Below, piece by piece: positions 1 through 7,397 of a stretch of DNA of 8,464 bases (position 1 is the stretch's first letter; each line of letters opens with the position of its first letter). The notes below the pieces were generated by a model that saw nothing but the letters and a program-made list of their open reading frames with translations, was not told the DNA's origin and did no database searches. A program made the position numbers and the translations under genes. Source of the stretch: an uncultured Verrucomicrobiota bacterium (GTDB lineage: Bacteria > Verrucomicrobiota > Verrucomicrobiia > Limisphaerales > UBA1096); contig CAJXAU010000050.1 of NCBI GenBank assembly GCA_913050205.1, positions 1 through 8,464 on the forward strand. The letters are read 5' to 3'.

Positions 1-263
1 ATTTGACCGGAGACATACAGACGTGCACGACGGAAAGTGTCGCCGTCGGACATGTAGTCATCGTCCGAAGAGAAGGCATTATCCCAATGGATGCGGCCTC
101 CGATGCGGAGTTTGTTGTTTCCGTCTGCAGTTTCAAGACGAAGGCTGTCTTTCCAAGTGACCTTGATGTCGTTATCAGCTGCCTGAGCGGAAACGCCCAG
201 CACTGCCGTCATGGCAATCGCGATTGCCGTCTTGCTCTTGTAGTTGGATGGTACTGTTTTCAT
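1..263 (-). CDS. Phosphate-selective porin (OprO/OprP family), N-terminal part, cut by window edge
   Basis: This partial gene reads leftward from an ATG at 263 and stays open for 87 codons to the window edge. The first 28 residues form a classical signal peptide: basic residues (K9, K11), a hydrophobic stretch AIAIAMTAVLGV, then a SAQA^AD cleavage site. The mature start has KVTWKDSLRLET, then LRIGGRIHWD, an Asp/Ser-rich stretch, and GDTFRRARLYVSGQ. The R-GGR-x-x-x-D and FRRAR-L-x-x-x-G pattern is typical of the N-terminus of the Porin_O_P family, which forms outer-membrane channels selective for phosphate or polyphosphate. An in-frame ATG at 287 would add 8 residues (MEPSSTDK) ahead of the signal peptide and is less likely; neither start has a clear ribosome binding site. 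Divergent placement from pstS supports a role in phosphate import. Family members vary in substrate, so phosphate specificity is inferred from context. Confidence 0.85.
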   Translation of the reverse strand, partial: MKTVPSNYKSKTAIAIAMTAVLGVSAQAADNDIKVTWKDSLRLETADGNNKLRIGGRIHWDNAFSSDDDYMSDGDTFRRARLYVSGQ

Positions 264-560
264 TTTATCAGTAGAACTGGGCTCCATGTTTTCACTAGGC
301 CCGGTTGATTGTTTGCGAACGTTTACAAACGTAACAAACGCCCAAGACCGAGATCCTATCGTTTCAAATTGTTACAGAAAGCAATTTAATGTTACGATTA
401 CGTTACAGGGCTATCGCTTGGTCAACAACTGGTTTCATGGCTTAATTCAAAAAGTAATTTGTAACAAACAAGAGACTGGACCTTCGGCATATTGTGACAT
501 TCGGAGCGTAGAAAGAAAGCGTGTTCACGAATGTGCAAGAACACGCAACTGCAAATTGTA
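264..560. promoter_or_regulatory. Divergent porin/pstS regulatory region
   Basis: This stretch of about 297 bases separates the leftward porin gene from the rightward pstS, and I see no convincing gene in it. It is rich in GTTAC/GTAAC words: GTTTACA near 321, CGTAACA at 330-336, TGTTACA at 370-376, TGTTACG at 390-396, CGTTACA at 401-407 and TGTAACA at 460-466. A single TGTGACA at 493-499 reads TGTCACA on the minus strand. Several of these resemble the half-sites seen in cleaner form upstream of the second phoU gene. The region probably holds both promoters and the binding sites of a PhoB-type regulator. I could not place a confident -10 element for either direction. Confidence 0.6.
390..407 (+). 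promoter_or_regulatory. Pho-box-like direct repeat upstream of pstS
   Basis: TGTTACG (390-396) and CGTTACA (401-407) form a direct repeat with an 11-bp period and a 4-bp AT-rich spacer, which is the architecture of a PhoB box. Both half-sites fit yGTyACr, the same pattern as the boxes at 7347-7397. A further TGTTACA at 370-376 lies 20 bp upstream. The site would leave a 5' leader of over 100 nt before the pstS ATG at 561. Control by a PhoB-type response regulator is inferred; no regulator gene is in the window. Confidence 0.5.
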
Positions 561-1505
561 ATGAAACAAAGCATGAAAATGATGGCGCTGGCTCTGGGCC
601 TGGCGGTAACAGTTAGCGGCCAAGCGGCTAGCGTGGATGTCAAACTCCCTGCTTACAAAAAGGTTTCCGGAGTTTCCGGAACATTGAACTCGGTCGGATC
701 AGACACGCTCAACAACATGATGGCGCTTTGGGCTGAGAGCTTTCAGGCACTCTATCCGAACGTCAAAATTCAAATAGAGGGCAAAGGTTCGTCCACAGCT
801 CCTCCAGCTCTCATCGAAGGCAGCAGCCAGATCGGCCCAATGAGCCGCCCGATGAAGGCTACTGAAATTGACGCCTTCGAAAAAAAGTTTGGCTACAAAC
901 CCTCAGCGGTGGGTGTGGCGATTGACGCCCTGGCCGTTTTTGTCCACAAAGACAATCCTGCAAAAGGGTTGACCCTGAAGCAAATTGACAGTGCATTTTC
1001 CAGCACCTTCAAACTTGGCGGCAAACCTGCCAAGAATTGGGGTGATCTCGGTTTGAGCGGTGCATGGAGTAATCGTGCAATCAGTCTTTATGGCCGTAAC
1101 AGTGCTTCTGGTACTTACGGTGTGTTCAAGGATATTGCGCTTTCAAAAGGTGACTATGCCTCGAACGTCAAAGAGCAGCCCGGTTCCTCCGCTGTGGTGC
1201 AAGGTATCGGTAGTGACCTCGGTGGGCTTGGCTATTCGGGTTACGGCTACAAAACCTCCTCCGTACGCGCACTTCCTGTTAATGGCTACCCACCAAGCGC
1301 CGACAATGCATTAAGTGGTAAATATCCGCTGGGACGCGTCCTGTACGTTTACTACAACCACAAACCGGGGACAAAACTCGATGCGACAACTCGGGAATTC
1401 CTCAAGTTCACCTTGAGTCAACTTGGGCAGGAAGTTGTCGTAAAAGACGGTTACTTTCCGCTAAACGCTGGTGCGGCTAACCGTTTCCGCAGCAAACTTA
1501 AGTAA
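561..1505 (+). CDS. pstS: Phosphate ABC transporter periplasmic phosphate-binding protein PstS
   Basis: The protein of 314 aa captures inorganic phosphate in the periplasm and delivers it to PstC-PstA. The ATG at 561 gives a clean signal peptide (MKQSMKMM, then ALALGLAVTVSG, likely cleavage GQA^A after residue 22). An in-frame ATG at 531 would add ten polar residues ahead of it and is less likely. Ligand-binding signatures are in family order: GSDTL at residues 46-50, GKGSSTAP at 74-81, GPMSRP soon after, and the R-x-x-S-x-S-G-T phosphate loop as RNSASGTY at 179-186. The length is normal for PstS. The C-terminal half has the family pattern LGRVLYVYYN and ends KDGYFPLNA near the terminus. No Shine-Dalgarno sequence is evident. 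It is the first gene of the pst cluster, lies downstream of a Pho-box-like site, and is separated from pstC by a large inverted repeat that could favour its expression over the permease genes. Confidence 0.95.
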   Translation: MKQSMKMMALALGLAVTVSGQAASVDVKLPAYKKVSGVSGTLNSVGSDTLNNMMALWAESFQALYPNVKIQIEGKGSSTAPPALIEGSSQIGPMSRPMKATEIDAFEKKFGYKPSAVGVAIDALAVFVHKDNPAKGLTLKQIDSAFSSTFKLGGKPAKNWGDLGLSGAWSNRAISLYGRNSASGTYGVFKDIALSKGDYASNVKEQPGSSAVVQGIGSDLGGLGYSGYGYKTSSVRALPVNGYPPSADNALSGKYPLGRVLYVYYNHKPGTKLDATTREFLKFTLSQLGQEVVVKDGYFPLNAGAANRFRSKLK

Positions 1506-1510
1506 GAATC

Positions 1511-1652
1511 TCTCAAGCTAGGGTGCTATCTAACTTGGGAATGCTCAGCGGCGTGTGGGGCGGGCGAAGTGCCTGCCCCACCGTCCTGTCCAACCCTCCT
1601 AACGGATAGCCCCGACTAAACTGAGCATAACCCCAATAGCACCCACTCGAGA
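1511..1652. repeat. Large nested inverted repeat filling the pstS-pstC gap
   Basis: Almost the whole gap can fold on itself through nested complementary arms. The arms are: TCTCAAG (1511-1517) with CTCGAGA (1646-1652), one mismatch; GGGTGCTAT (1521-1529) with ATAGCACCC (1636-1644), perfect; ATGCTCAG (1541-1548) with CTGAGCAT (1621-1628), perfect; and a GC-rich hairpin of 11 pairs at 1555-1565 with 1571-1581, including one G-U pair and a 5-nt loop. No T-run follows, so it is not an intrinsic terminator. The structure ends two bases before the pstC start codon. It could be an mRNA processing or stability element of the kind that raises binding-protein levels relative to membrane subunits, or a palindromic mobile repeat. 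No target-site duplication is visible. Confidence 0.8.
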
Positions 1653-1654
1653 AC

Positions 1655-4075
1655 ATGGCTACCAATAGCCACTCCCTTCCTGATTCTAGTCGGTTCCAAG
1701 TCTCCAAAAGAGTCCTTTGGGTCGACCGGTTCATGAATAGTTTCATTAAGGTCGGCGGCTTCGGCGTTATCGCCGCGATCTTCTGTATCTTTCTTTTCAT
1801 CCTCTGGCAGATTATACCCCTTTTCCTAGGAGCAGAAACGAAGCTCGCAGGGCAAATTGATTTTGGCAGGAATGATTTTGAAATATTTGGCATAGACGAG
1901 TGGGGCGAACTCCCTTTTGTGGCTGGTATAAACGGGGTATTTTATTTCGCGGATTTGCAGCGCGAAGCCACCGTTGAAGACGAACATGCCACTCGCACCT
2001 ACAACGTTCAATTAGGCAACATCGCCCTTGGCGAACGCGGTATTTTTCAAAAGGAAATTTTTACGGGTGAGATCTACCAATCTGTTCATTTTGACCCCGG
2101 CCCGGGTTTGGTTATTTACTCAAACACAAACGGTCAAGTGCGCTTGGCCAAGATCGACTACTCCCCTGTTTTCAAAGAAGACAGCAGTCGTGAAATCGAT
2201 GTTCAAATCGAAACCGAGCCCCCCTATCAACTGGGAACACATGGCCAAGCGATTGTCGATATCGACGTTTTGGAAACGGCCGAAAAACGTATCATCGCCA
2301 CCGTTCAAAAAACCGAAAACGGCACTAACGAAGTAAACCTGCTTTTCTTCAAAGCTGCTGGAGGGTTATTCGATGACGGGGGAGTTTCTCCAGAAGGGTA
2401 CGTGCTTATAAGAGACACGATACCCGGCAACCCGGTTCGTGTTTTAATCAACGGCGCTGGGGATTCACTGATCGTAGCCGATGATAATGATCGTCTGCAT
2501 TATCTCCGTCGCGAAGCCGATGACAATATCTCCAGCGAACCAAGCGGAGGGGGATTACTTGGGGAGCTTGGCGGTGAAGCAGCACATGACGATGTGGAAC
2601 TTGGCCAAGCACCTTATCAGTTTGTTCACAAGCAAACCTTCGACCCTCTTGAGAGTTACCCGGATACTAAAATCGCCTCGCTGCACTGGTTATTCGGAAG
2701 GGGCTCCCTTGTACTGACGGGAACCAAGGGAGAGCAACTCATCCTGAGTAGCTACAGCAAAGCGGAAGGCGGTTTGACCTACGCTCAGATTAACCAGTTT
2801 CCCTCGCTAAAAAGTGGCGCTGAACTCTTTGATTACAGTCGCCGCAACCGAGCCTTTCTCGTAACGAATGGCTCGGAGGTTCAGTTGCAATTCGCCACAA
2901 CAGGAGCCACCCGCTGGCAGACTGATCTAGGATACACCCCTAAGCTCGCCGGGTTCGGCCCGAAATACGATCTACTCCTATTCGCCAATGAACGAGGCGC
3001 GTTGGACATCCATTACCTCGACGACCCACACCCTGAAGCTGGCTGGAAAGCGTTTTTCGGTAAAATTTGGTATGAAGGTCAACCGGAGCCAAAATACACG
3101 TGGCAATCTACTGGCGGTGAGTCGTCATTCGAACCGAAACTCTCGATGGTTCCGTTGATAGTTGGATCACTGAAAGGGACGCTTTACGCTCTGATGTTTG
3201 CTGTACCAATCGCCATTTTGGCTGCGCTTTATTCCTCACAATTTCTTTCACGACGCTGGAGCAAAGTCATCAAACCGACAATGGAAATCATGGCCTCTCT
3301 TCCTTCTGTAGTTCTTGGTTTTTTGGCTGCACTTTGGTTGGCTCCTATTCTCGAAACAAAAGTACCATCCATCATTCTTATCATCCTAATGATTCCGGGT
3401 ATCTCGTTGTTATTCGGATACAGTTGGAGCCGATTACCGAAAAACACACGAGCGATCCTGCCGGAAGGAAGTGAGTTTTGGGTATTGATCCCGATTATGG
3501 CGATAGCTACTTGGGTCGGTTGGACATTAGGGCCTATTCTCGAGCAAATCCTATTCGGAGGCGATTTTCGCCAATGGTGGCCGAAGGTCACGGGGACTCC
3601 TTTCGAACAACGCAATTCTCTTGTTGTAGGTTTTATGATGGGCTTTGCGGTGATTCCGATCATTTTCACCATCGCGGAGGACGCAATGAGCAACGTGCCA
3701 ATTTATCTTCGGAGCGCCGCTCTCGCCCTTGGCGCCAGTCGTTGGCAAACCGCTTGGCGTGTTGTTCTACCAACTGCTGCAGCCGGGATATTTGCTGCAG
3801 TCATGATCGGGTTCGGTCGAGCAGTTGGAGAAACGATGATCGTCGTAATGGCTACGGGAAACACGCCGATCATGGAATGGAATATTTTTTCCGGCATGCG
3901 AACACTCGCCGCAAACATCGCTGTGGAATTACCCGAGGCGCCACAGCACAGCACGCTTTACCGGGCTCTATTTCTCGGAGCCATGCTTCTTTTTATATTA
4001 ACCTTTACCATCAACACCGTTGCGGAAGTGATCCGACAACACCTTCGAAATAAGTTCAAAGCCGTAAGCGACTAA
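1655..4075 (+). CDS. pstC: Phosphate ABC transporter permease PstC, long form
   Basis: This inner-membrane subunit forms the phosphate translocation path with PstA. At 806 aa it is far longer than E. coli PstC (about 320 aa). The extra length is mainly N-terminal: a membrane segment at about residues 30-58 (GGFGVIAAIFCIFLFILWQI) is followed by a soluble, probably periplasmic region to about residue 497, rich in short hydrophobic beta-like stretches. The permease core starts near residue 500 (PLIVGSLKGTLYALMFAVP) and has about seven further membrane helices. The ATPase-contacting EAA loop is at about 675-706 (EDAMSNVP, then LALGASRWQTAWRVVLP), followed by the PstC-typical GRAVGETMIVVMATGNTP. 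The ATG at 1655 starts two bases after the inverted repeat; only a weak GAG lies upstream. The gene ends one base before pstA. The long form matches the enlarged PstC-type permeases of several Gram-negative groups; the function of the soluble domain is not known to me. Confidence 0.93.
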   Translation: MATNSHSLPDSSRFQVSKRVLWVDRFMNSFIKVGGFGVIAAIFCIFLFILWQIIPLFLGAETKLAGQIDFGRNDFEIFGIDEWGELPFVAGINGVFYFADLQREATVEDEHATRTYNVQLGNIALGERGIFQKEIFTGEIYQSVHFDPGPGLVIYSNTNGQVRLAKIDYSPVFKEDSSREIDVQIETEPPYQLGTHGQAIVDIDVLETAEKRIIATVQKTENGTNEVNLLFFKAAGGLFDDGGVSPEGYVLIRDTIPGNPVRVLINGAGDSLIVADDNDRLHYLRREADDNISSEPSGGGLLGELGGEAAHDDVELGQAPYQFVHKQTFDPLESYPDTKIASLHWLFGRGSLVLTGTKGEQLILSSYSKAEGGLTYAQINQFPSLKSGAELFDYSRRNRAFLVTNGSEVQLQFATTGATRWQTDLGYTPKLAGFGPKYDLLLFANERGALDIHYLDDPHPEAGWKAFFGKIWYEGQPEPKYTWQSTGGESSFEPKLSMVPLIVGSLKGTLYALMFAVPIAILAALYSSQFLSRRWSKVIKPTMEIMASLPSVVLGFLAALWLAPILETKVPSIILIILMIPGISLLFGYSWSRLPKNTRAILPEGSEFWVLIPIMAIATWVGWTLGPILEQILFGGDFRQWWPKVTGTPFEQRNSLVVGFMMGFAVIPIIFTIAEDAMSNVPIYLRSAALALGASRWQTAWRVVLPTAAAGIFAAVMIGFGRAVGETMIVVMATGNTPIMEWNIFSGMRTLAANIAVELPEAPQHSTLYRALFLGAMLLFILTFTINTVAEVIRQHLRNKFKAVSD

Positions 4076-4076
4076 A

Positions 4077-5753
4077 ATGAAAATCGAACAACTAAAACAA
4101 CGCCCAGCAGGTGAACCCATGGTCTGGTTGACCGGTATGGGCTTAGCGCTTGGCACGGTCATGGTGGTTTATCTTCTTTGGGTGATATTCGCCAACGGCA
4201 TCACCGTGTTTTGGCCAAAACCGGTTCAACTGGTGCAACTCAAGGCCGATAGTGTTTTCAAAATTGGCCAAACCAATCAAATCGCCGGAGCGATCACCAT
4301 AAATCGGGAAATCTCAGACCGGGATGATGGTAAACGTGAATTCCAATTCTTCGTCGGCAACAAGGACTCCTACGGGTTCATGTACAAGTTCATTCCACAA
4401 GACGACGTTAAGGAACTCTCGCTTCCGAAAAACATCATGGTCGCTGAACGACTGGAGTACGGCAACGCCATCTTCTTTCCTGTCCAACTGAATCTTGGGA
4501 CTAACAAAGTGGTTGCATCGGGCGAGCCCAACTTTGTTGCCGAAATCCATCGTGTGGTAGAAGAGTGCAACGCTCGCCGCGAGAAATACACGGAACTGGA
4601 AAAGAAAGACATCGGTCGAATCAACAATGCAATACGTAAAATTGACATTCGCCAAAAAGCAATCTCTGCATCAAACACCGAGGTCGAGATTCAGGCCAAT
4701 GCCTCACTCACTCAAGAACTGGAGCGCTTGACCAAGGAGAAAGCGGATTGGGTAGTTGAATATGAGGGTTTGGCCAGTCAAGCCGAAGCACTACGATTAG
4801 AACAAAAAAAAGACACGCTTACATACCGCTTGGCTACCGGCGAAATCAAGACACAGGCAATCGGTGAAATAGTTGACATATACCAACCCAACCAGTTTGG
4901 TTTATGGGACAAGATCGGATTTTTTGTGGGGCACTTTTGGGGCTTCCTAACAGAGAATCCACGCGAAGCGAACACCGAAGGCGGCATTTTTCCAGCAATA
5001 TTCGGCACTTTTGTAATGACCGTTTTAATGAGTGTTGCCGTGATGCCTTTTGGGGTACTGGCTGCAATTTACCTGCGTGAGTACGCCAAAGATGGCGTGT
5101 TCGTCCGAGGGGTTCGAATTGCTGTGAACAATTTGGCCGGCGTACCATCAATCGTGTTTGGCGCATTCGGCGTTGGATTCTTCATATACCTCGCCGGCGG
5201 GACGATCGACAGACTGTTCTTTCCGGATTACGTCGCCAGCAAAGTTCCATTCTTCGGGACAGGCGGAATTCTATGGGCATCCCTCACTTTGGCACTCATG
5301 ACCGTGCCAGTCGTGGTCGTGGCCACAGAAGAAGCTTTGGCGTCCGTCCCCCGTGCAGTTCGCGAAGGTGCATTGGCATGCGGCGCTTCAAAGTGGCAGA
5401 CTATTCAACGTGTCGTCTTGCCAGCTAGCGCCCCCGGACTATTAACGGGCTTAATTCTGGCGATGGCCCGTGGTGCCGGCGAAGTTGCCCCATTGATGTT
5501 GGTTGGGGTGGTGAAGTTGGCTCCGGAACTCCCTATAGACACCGTCCCGCCTTTCATTCATTTAGATTATAAATTTATGCATCTGGGTTTTCACATTTAC
5601 GATGTGGGATTTCAATCACCCGACTCAGAAGCAGCCAAGCCGATGGTCTTTGCCACTACATTTTTGTTAATCCTCCTCGTGGTGGTCATGAATCTGGCCG
5701 CAATTCTGATTCGAAATCACGTGAAGAAAAAATACTCCTCAAGTGCATTTTAA
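4077..5753 (+). CDS. pstA: Phosphate ABC transporter permease PstA, long form with periplasmic coiled coil
   Basis: This is the second inner-membrane subunit of the phosphate channel. It has 558 aa, against about 300 in E. coli PstA. One N-terminal membrane helix (about residues 17-41) is followed by a soluble region to about residue 280. That region contains a charged helical stretch at about 160-250, rich in Glu, Lys, Arg and Gln with heptad-like Leu/Ile/Ala spacing, which looks like a coiled coil. The permease core begins near residue 300 (IFPAIFGTFVMTVLMSVAV). The EAA loop is at about 419-448 (EALASVPRAVREGALACGAS, then KWQTIQRVVLP), followed by LAMARGAGEVAPLMLVGVV, typical of PstA. A last helix (TTFLLILLVVVMNLAAILI) and a basic tail end the protein. 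The start lies one base after the pstC stop, so the two are probably translationally coupled. Confidence 0.93.
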   Translation: MKIEQLKQRPAGEPMVWLTGMGLALGTVMVVYLLWVIFANGITVFWPKPVQLVQLKADSVFKIGQTNQIAGAITINREISDRDDGKREFQFFVGNKDSYGFMYKFIPQDDVKELSLPKNIMVAERLEYGNAIFFPVQLNLGTNKVVASGEPNFVAEIHRVVEECNARREKYTELEKKDIGRINNAIRKIDIRQKAISASNTEVEIQANASLTQELERLTKEKADWVVEYEGLASQAEALRLEQKKDTLTYRLATGEIKTQAIGEIVDIYQPNQFGLWDKIGFFVGHFWGFLTENPREANTEGGIFPAIFGTFVMTVLMSVAVMPFGVLAAIYLREYAKDGVFVRGVRIAVNNLAGVPSIVFGAFGVGFFIYLAGGTIDRLFFPDYVASKVPFFGTGGILWASLTLALMTVPVVVVATEEALASVPRAVREGALACGASKWQTIQRVVLPASAPGLLTGLILAMARGAGEVAPLMLVGVVKLAPELPIDTVPPFIHLDYKFMHLGFHIYDVGFQSPDSEAAKPMVFATTFLLILLVVVMNLAAILIRNHVKKKYSSSAF

Positions 5754-5764
5754 CCCAACTGAGC

Positions 5765-6625
5765 ATGACTGAATTAATGAAAAAACCAGCACCCACAAAC
5801 CAAACTGCACCTCTTCAAACCGAAAGCCAAGCACTTGGCAAAGCGCAAGCAACGACCGATCAAATCGAGAATCACCTAATCAAAGTTAGTGATGATTTCT
5901 CGTTTTGGTACGGGAAAAACCAAGTATTATTTGATCTGAATCTTGCGATACCAAATCGAAAAGTCACCGCACTGATTGGCCCCTCTGGCTGCGGAAAAAG
6001 CACATTGCTACGCTGCTTTAACCGTATGAACGACCTTATCGAAGGCATCCACCACACAGGCGACATTAGTATCAGCGACCAAAGTATTTTTGATCCATCA
6101 TTGGAAATCATTTCGCTGCGAAAAAAAGTCGGGATGGTGTTCCAGAAATATAATCCATTCCCGAAGAGCATCTATGAAAACGTGGTATTTAGTCTGCGCG
6201 TCTCTGGAAGAACCAATAAGGCACTTTTGGATGAGACCGTTGAGCGAAGCCTCAAACGCGCAGCCCTTTGGGATGAAGTAAAAAATCGATTGCACGAGAG
6301 TGCTCTTGGACTCTCTGGAGGGCAGATGCAGCGTCTTTGTATTGCCCGGGCCGTTGCCAATGAGCCGGAGGTAATACTCATGGACGAACCCTGCTCGGCC
6401 TTGGACCCTATAGCTACGGGTAAAATTGAAGACCTAATCGTTGAACTTAAGGAGAATTATACGATTGTGATCGTCACGCATAACATGCAACAAGCGACTC
6501 GAATCTCAGATCGAACGGCGTTTTTTTACTTGGGTAAACTGATAGAATATAGTGACACAAAAACATTATTTACGAACCCAAGTGAAAAACAAACTGAGGA
6601 TTACGTTACGGGACGATTCGGATGA
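5765..6625 (+). CDS. pstB: Phosphate ABC transporter ATP-binding protein PstB
   Basis: This cytoplasmic ATPase drives phosphate import through PstC-PstA. All nucleotide-binding motifs are intact: Walker A GPSGCGKST at residues 72-80, Q-loop in VFQKYNPFP (Q127), ABC signature LSGGQ at 183-187 followed by MQRLCIARA, Walker B ILMDEP with D207 and E208, then CSALDP, and the H-loop histidine H239 in VTHNMQQATR. VFQKYNPFP and DEPCSALDP are PstB hallmarks that separate it from other importer ATPases. At 286 aa it exceeds E. coli PstB (257 aa) through a polar, Gln/Thr-rich N-terminal extension of about 30 residues; an ATG at 5777 is an alternative start that would trim four residues. It lies 11 bp after pstA and overlaps phoU by 4 bp, consistent with one transcript from pstC to phoU. 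Confidence 0.97.
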   Translation: MTELMKKPAPTNQTAPLQTESQALGKAQATTDQIENHLIKVSDDFSFWYGKNQVLFDLNLAIPNRKVTALIGPSGCGKSTLLRCFNRMNDLIEGIHHTGDISISDQSIFDPSLEIISLRKKVGMVFQKYNPFPKSIYENVVFSLRVSGRTNKALLDETVERSLKRAALWDEVKNRLHESALGLSGGQMQRLCIARAVANEPEVILMDEPCSALDPIATGKIEDLIVELKENYTIVIVTHNMQQATRISDRTAFFYLGKLIEYSDTKTLFTNPSEKQTEDYVTGRFG

Positions 6626-7302
6626 GTAACAGAACACACATTAGCCATTTGGAGTCGGAGTTTTCAGAATTCAAAAAAAAACTACTCGTCATGGCAAGCC
6701 ACGCTGAGTCAATTATGGATACAGCTGTTCGTTCAGTGATCGAAAGAGACACATCACTAGCGAATGATGCGGAAGCAGCAGACTCCATCATCGACAGACT
6801 GGAGATGGAATTGGACGACCTCGGTATTAAAATTCTTTCTCAGGCGCCACTCGCCAGGGATTTAAGAATGATCACTTCAGGGATGAAAATCGCCAAAGAC
6901 CTCGAACGTGTAGGGGATGAATCGACAACCATCGCACGGCAGGCCCGAGTTATGGCCGAGGCCCCAAACTCACAAACACCAGAACGAATTCCCGAAATGG
7001 CTAAGATGGTCAGCAAAATGCTGTCGCAATCGCTGTCAGCATTCGTCTCGGGTAATACTCAATCTGCCAAGGCCGTTATTAAGCAGGACAAAAAAGTCGA
7101 TGCTTTGAACAAAGAAGTTCGAAGCGTCTCTGTTCAGGCGATTACTGAAAACAAACTCACTGCGGATTCCGGTCTTAATCACATTGCGATCGCAAGATGT
7201 TTGGAACGAATCGGTGATCATGCGAAAAATATCGCACGGGACGTCGTGTATCTTTTCGAGGCAAAGGATATTCGACATCCCAAATTACAATCAAATAGTT
7301 AG
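6622..7302 (+). CDS. phoU: Phosphate signalling complex protein PhoU (first copy)
   Basis: PhoU is a cytoplasmic all-helical, metal-binding protein that links Pst transporter state to the PhoR-type sensor kinase and restrains phosphate uptake when phosphate is plentiful. The 226-aa length is close to the usual value of about 220-240. Both symmetric three-helix repeats are visible through their signature motifs: KDLERVGDESTTIAR in the first half and CLERIGDHAKNIAR in the second, each with the E-R-x-G-D core that coordinates metal in the family. Between them lies a helical stretch (MSQSLSAF-like, read as MLSQSLSAFVSGNTQSAK) typical of the second repeat. Its ATG lies inside the pstB stop (ATGA overlap), so translation is probably coupled and no separate ribosome binding site is needed. 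The standard gene order pstSCAB-phoU supports the assignment. Confidence 0.95.
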   Translation: MSNRTHISHLESEFSEFKKKLLVMASHAESIMDTAVRSVIERDTSLANDAEAADSIIDRLEMELDDLGIKILSQAPLARDLRMITSGMKIAKDLERVGDESTTIARQARVMAEAPNSQTPERIPEMAKMVSKMLSQSLSAFVSGNTQSAKAVIKQDKKVDALNKEVRSVSVQAITENKLTADSGLNHIAIARCLERIGDHAKNIARDVVYLFEAKDIRHPKLQSNS

Positions 7303-7310
7303 CAAGAATC

Positions 7311-7335
7311 AGCCAGTTTCACAAGAAAACAGGCT
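7311..7335 (+). other. Weak hairpin after phoU
   Basis: AGCCAGTTT (7311-7319) can pair with AAACAGGCT (7327-7335) with one A-A mismatch and a 7-nt loop. It starts 8 bases after the phoU stop and could mark the 3' end of the pst transcript. The downstream sequence on the plus strand is A-rich, not T-rich, so it is not a standard intrinsic terminator; it may only stabilise the mRNA end or be chance. Confidence 0.3.
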
Positions 7336-7346
7336 AAAAATACAAT

Positions 7347-7364
7347 TGTCACAACCGCGTCACG
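7347..7364 (+). promoter_or_regulatory. Pho box 1 upstream of the second phoU gene
   Basis: TGTCACA (7347-7353) and CGTCACG (7358-7364) are separated by 4 bp, giving the 11-bp direct-repeat period of a PhoB-binding box. This resembles the classical Pho box, whose half-sites are CTGTCAT-like with an AT-rich 4-bp spacer. It lies 33 bp (three 11-bp units) upstream of the second box, so a regulator could bind both on nearly the same helix face. Confidence 0.65.
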
Positions 7365-7379
7365 CTAACGTGTCGCAAA

Positions 7380-7397
7380 TGTCACAATAATGTCACA
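7380..7397 (+). promoter_or_regulatory. Pho box 2 upstream of the second phoU gene
   Basis: Two identical TGTCACA half-sites (7380-7386 and 7391-7397) flank the spacer ATAA, again with an 11-bp period; the match extends to TGTCACAA in both. This is the best Pho-box candidate in the window. The A/T-rich stretch about 10-14 bp further on (TTTTATTGG around 7406-7414) sits where a -10 element would be expected in a PhoB-activated promoter, although it is a poor match to the consensus. A third, degenerate word TGTCGCA (7371-7377) lies just upstream but off the 11-bp register. The start codon of the downstream gene is at 7471, leaving a leader of about 50 nt. Confidence 0.75.

Noticed and set aside
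3..561. Rightward open frames at 3-308 and 244-561 upstream of pstS
   Set aside because: The first is antisense to the porin signal peptide and mature start; the second covers the regulatory region and has no domain-like features.
1555..1581. GC-rich hairpin considered as a rho-independent terminator after pstS
   Set aside because: No T-run follows on either strand, and it is nested inside larger complementary arms, so it fits a structured intercistronic element better.
1513..1893. 126-codon open frame on the minus strand across the pstS-pstC gap and the start of pstC
   Set aside because: It overlaps the inverted repeat and the well-supported pstC N-terminus, and its translation shows no recognisable domain.
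3229..3693. 154-codon minus-strand open frame opposite pstC
   Set aside because: It is antisense to conserved membrane helices of pstC, with no recognisable family or start signal.
3478..4053. 191-codon plus-strand open frame inside pstC
   Set aside because: It lies entirely within the conserved permease core of pstC in another frame. Its product is Arg/His/Ser-rich with no motif, as expected for a shifted frame.
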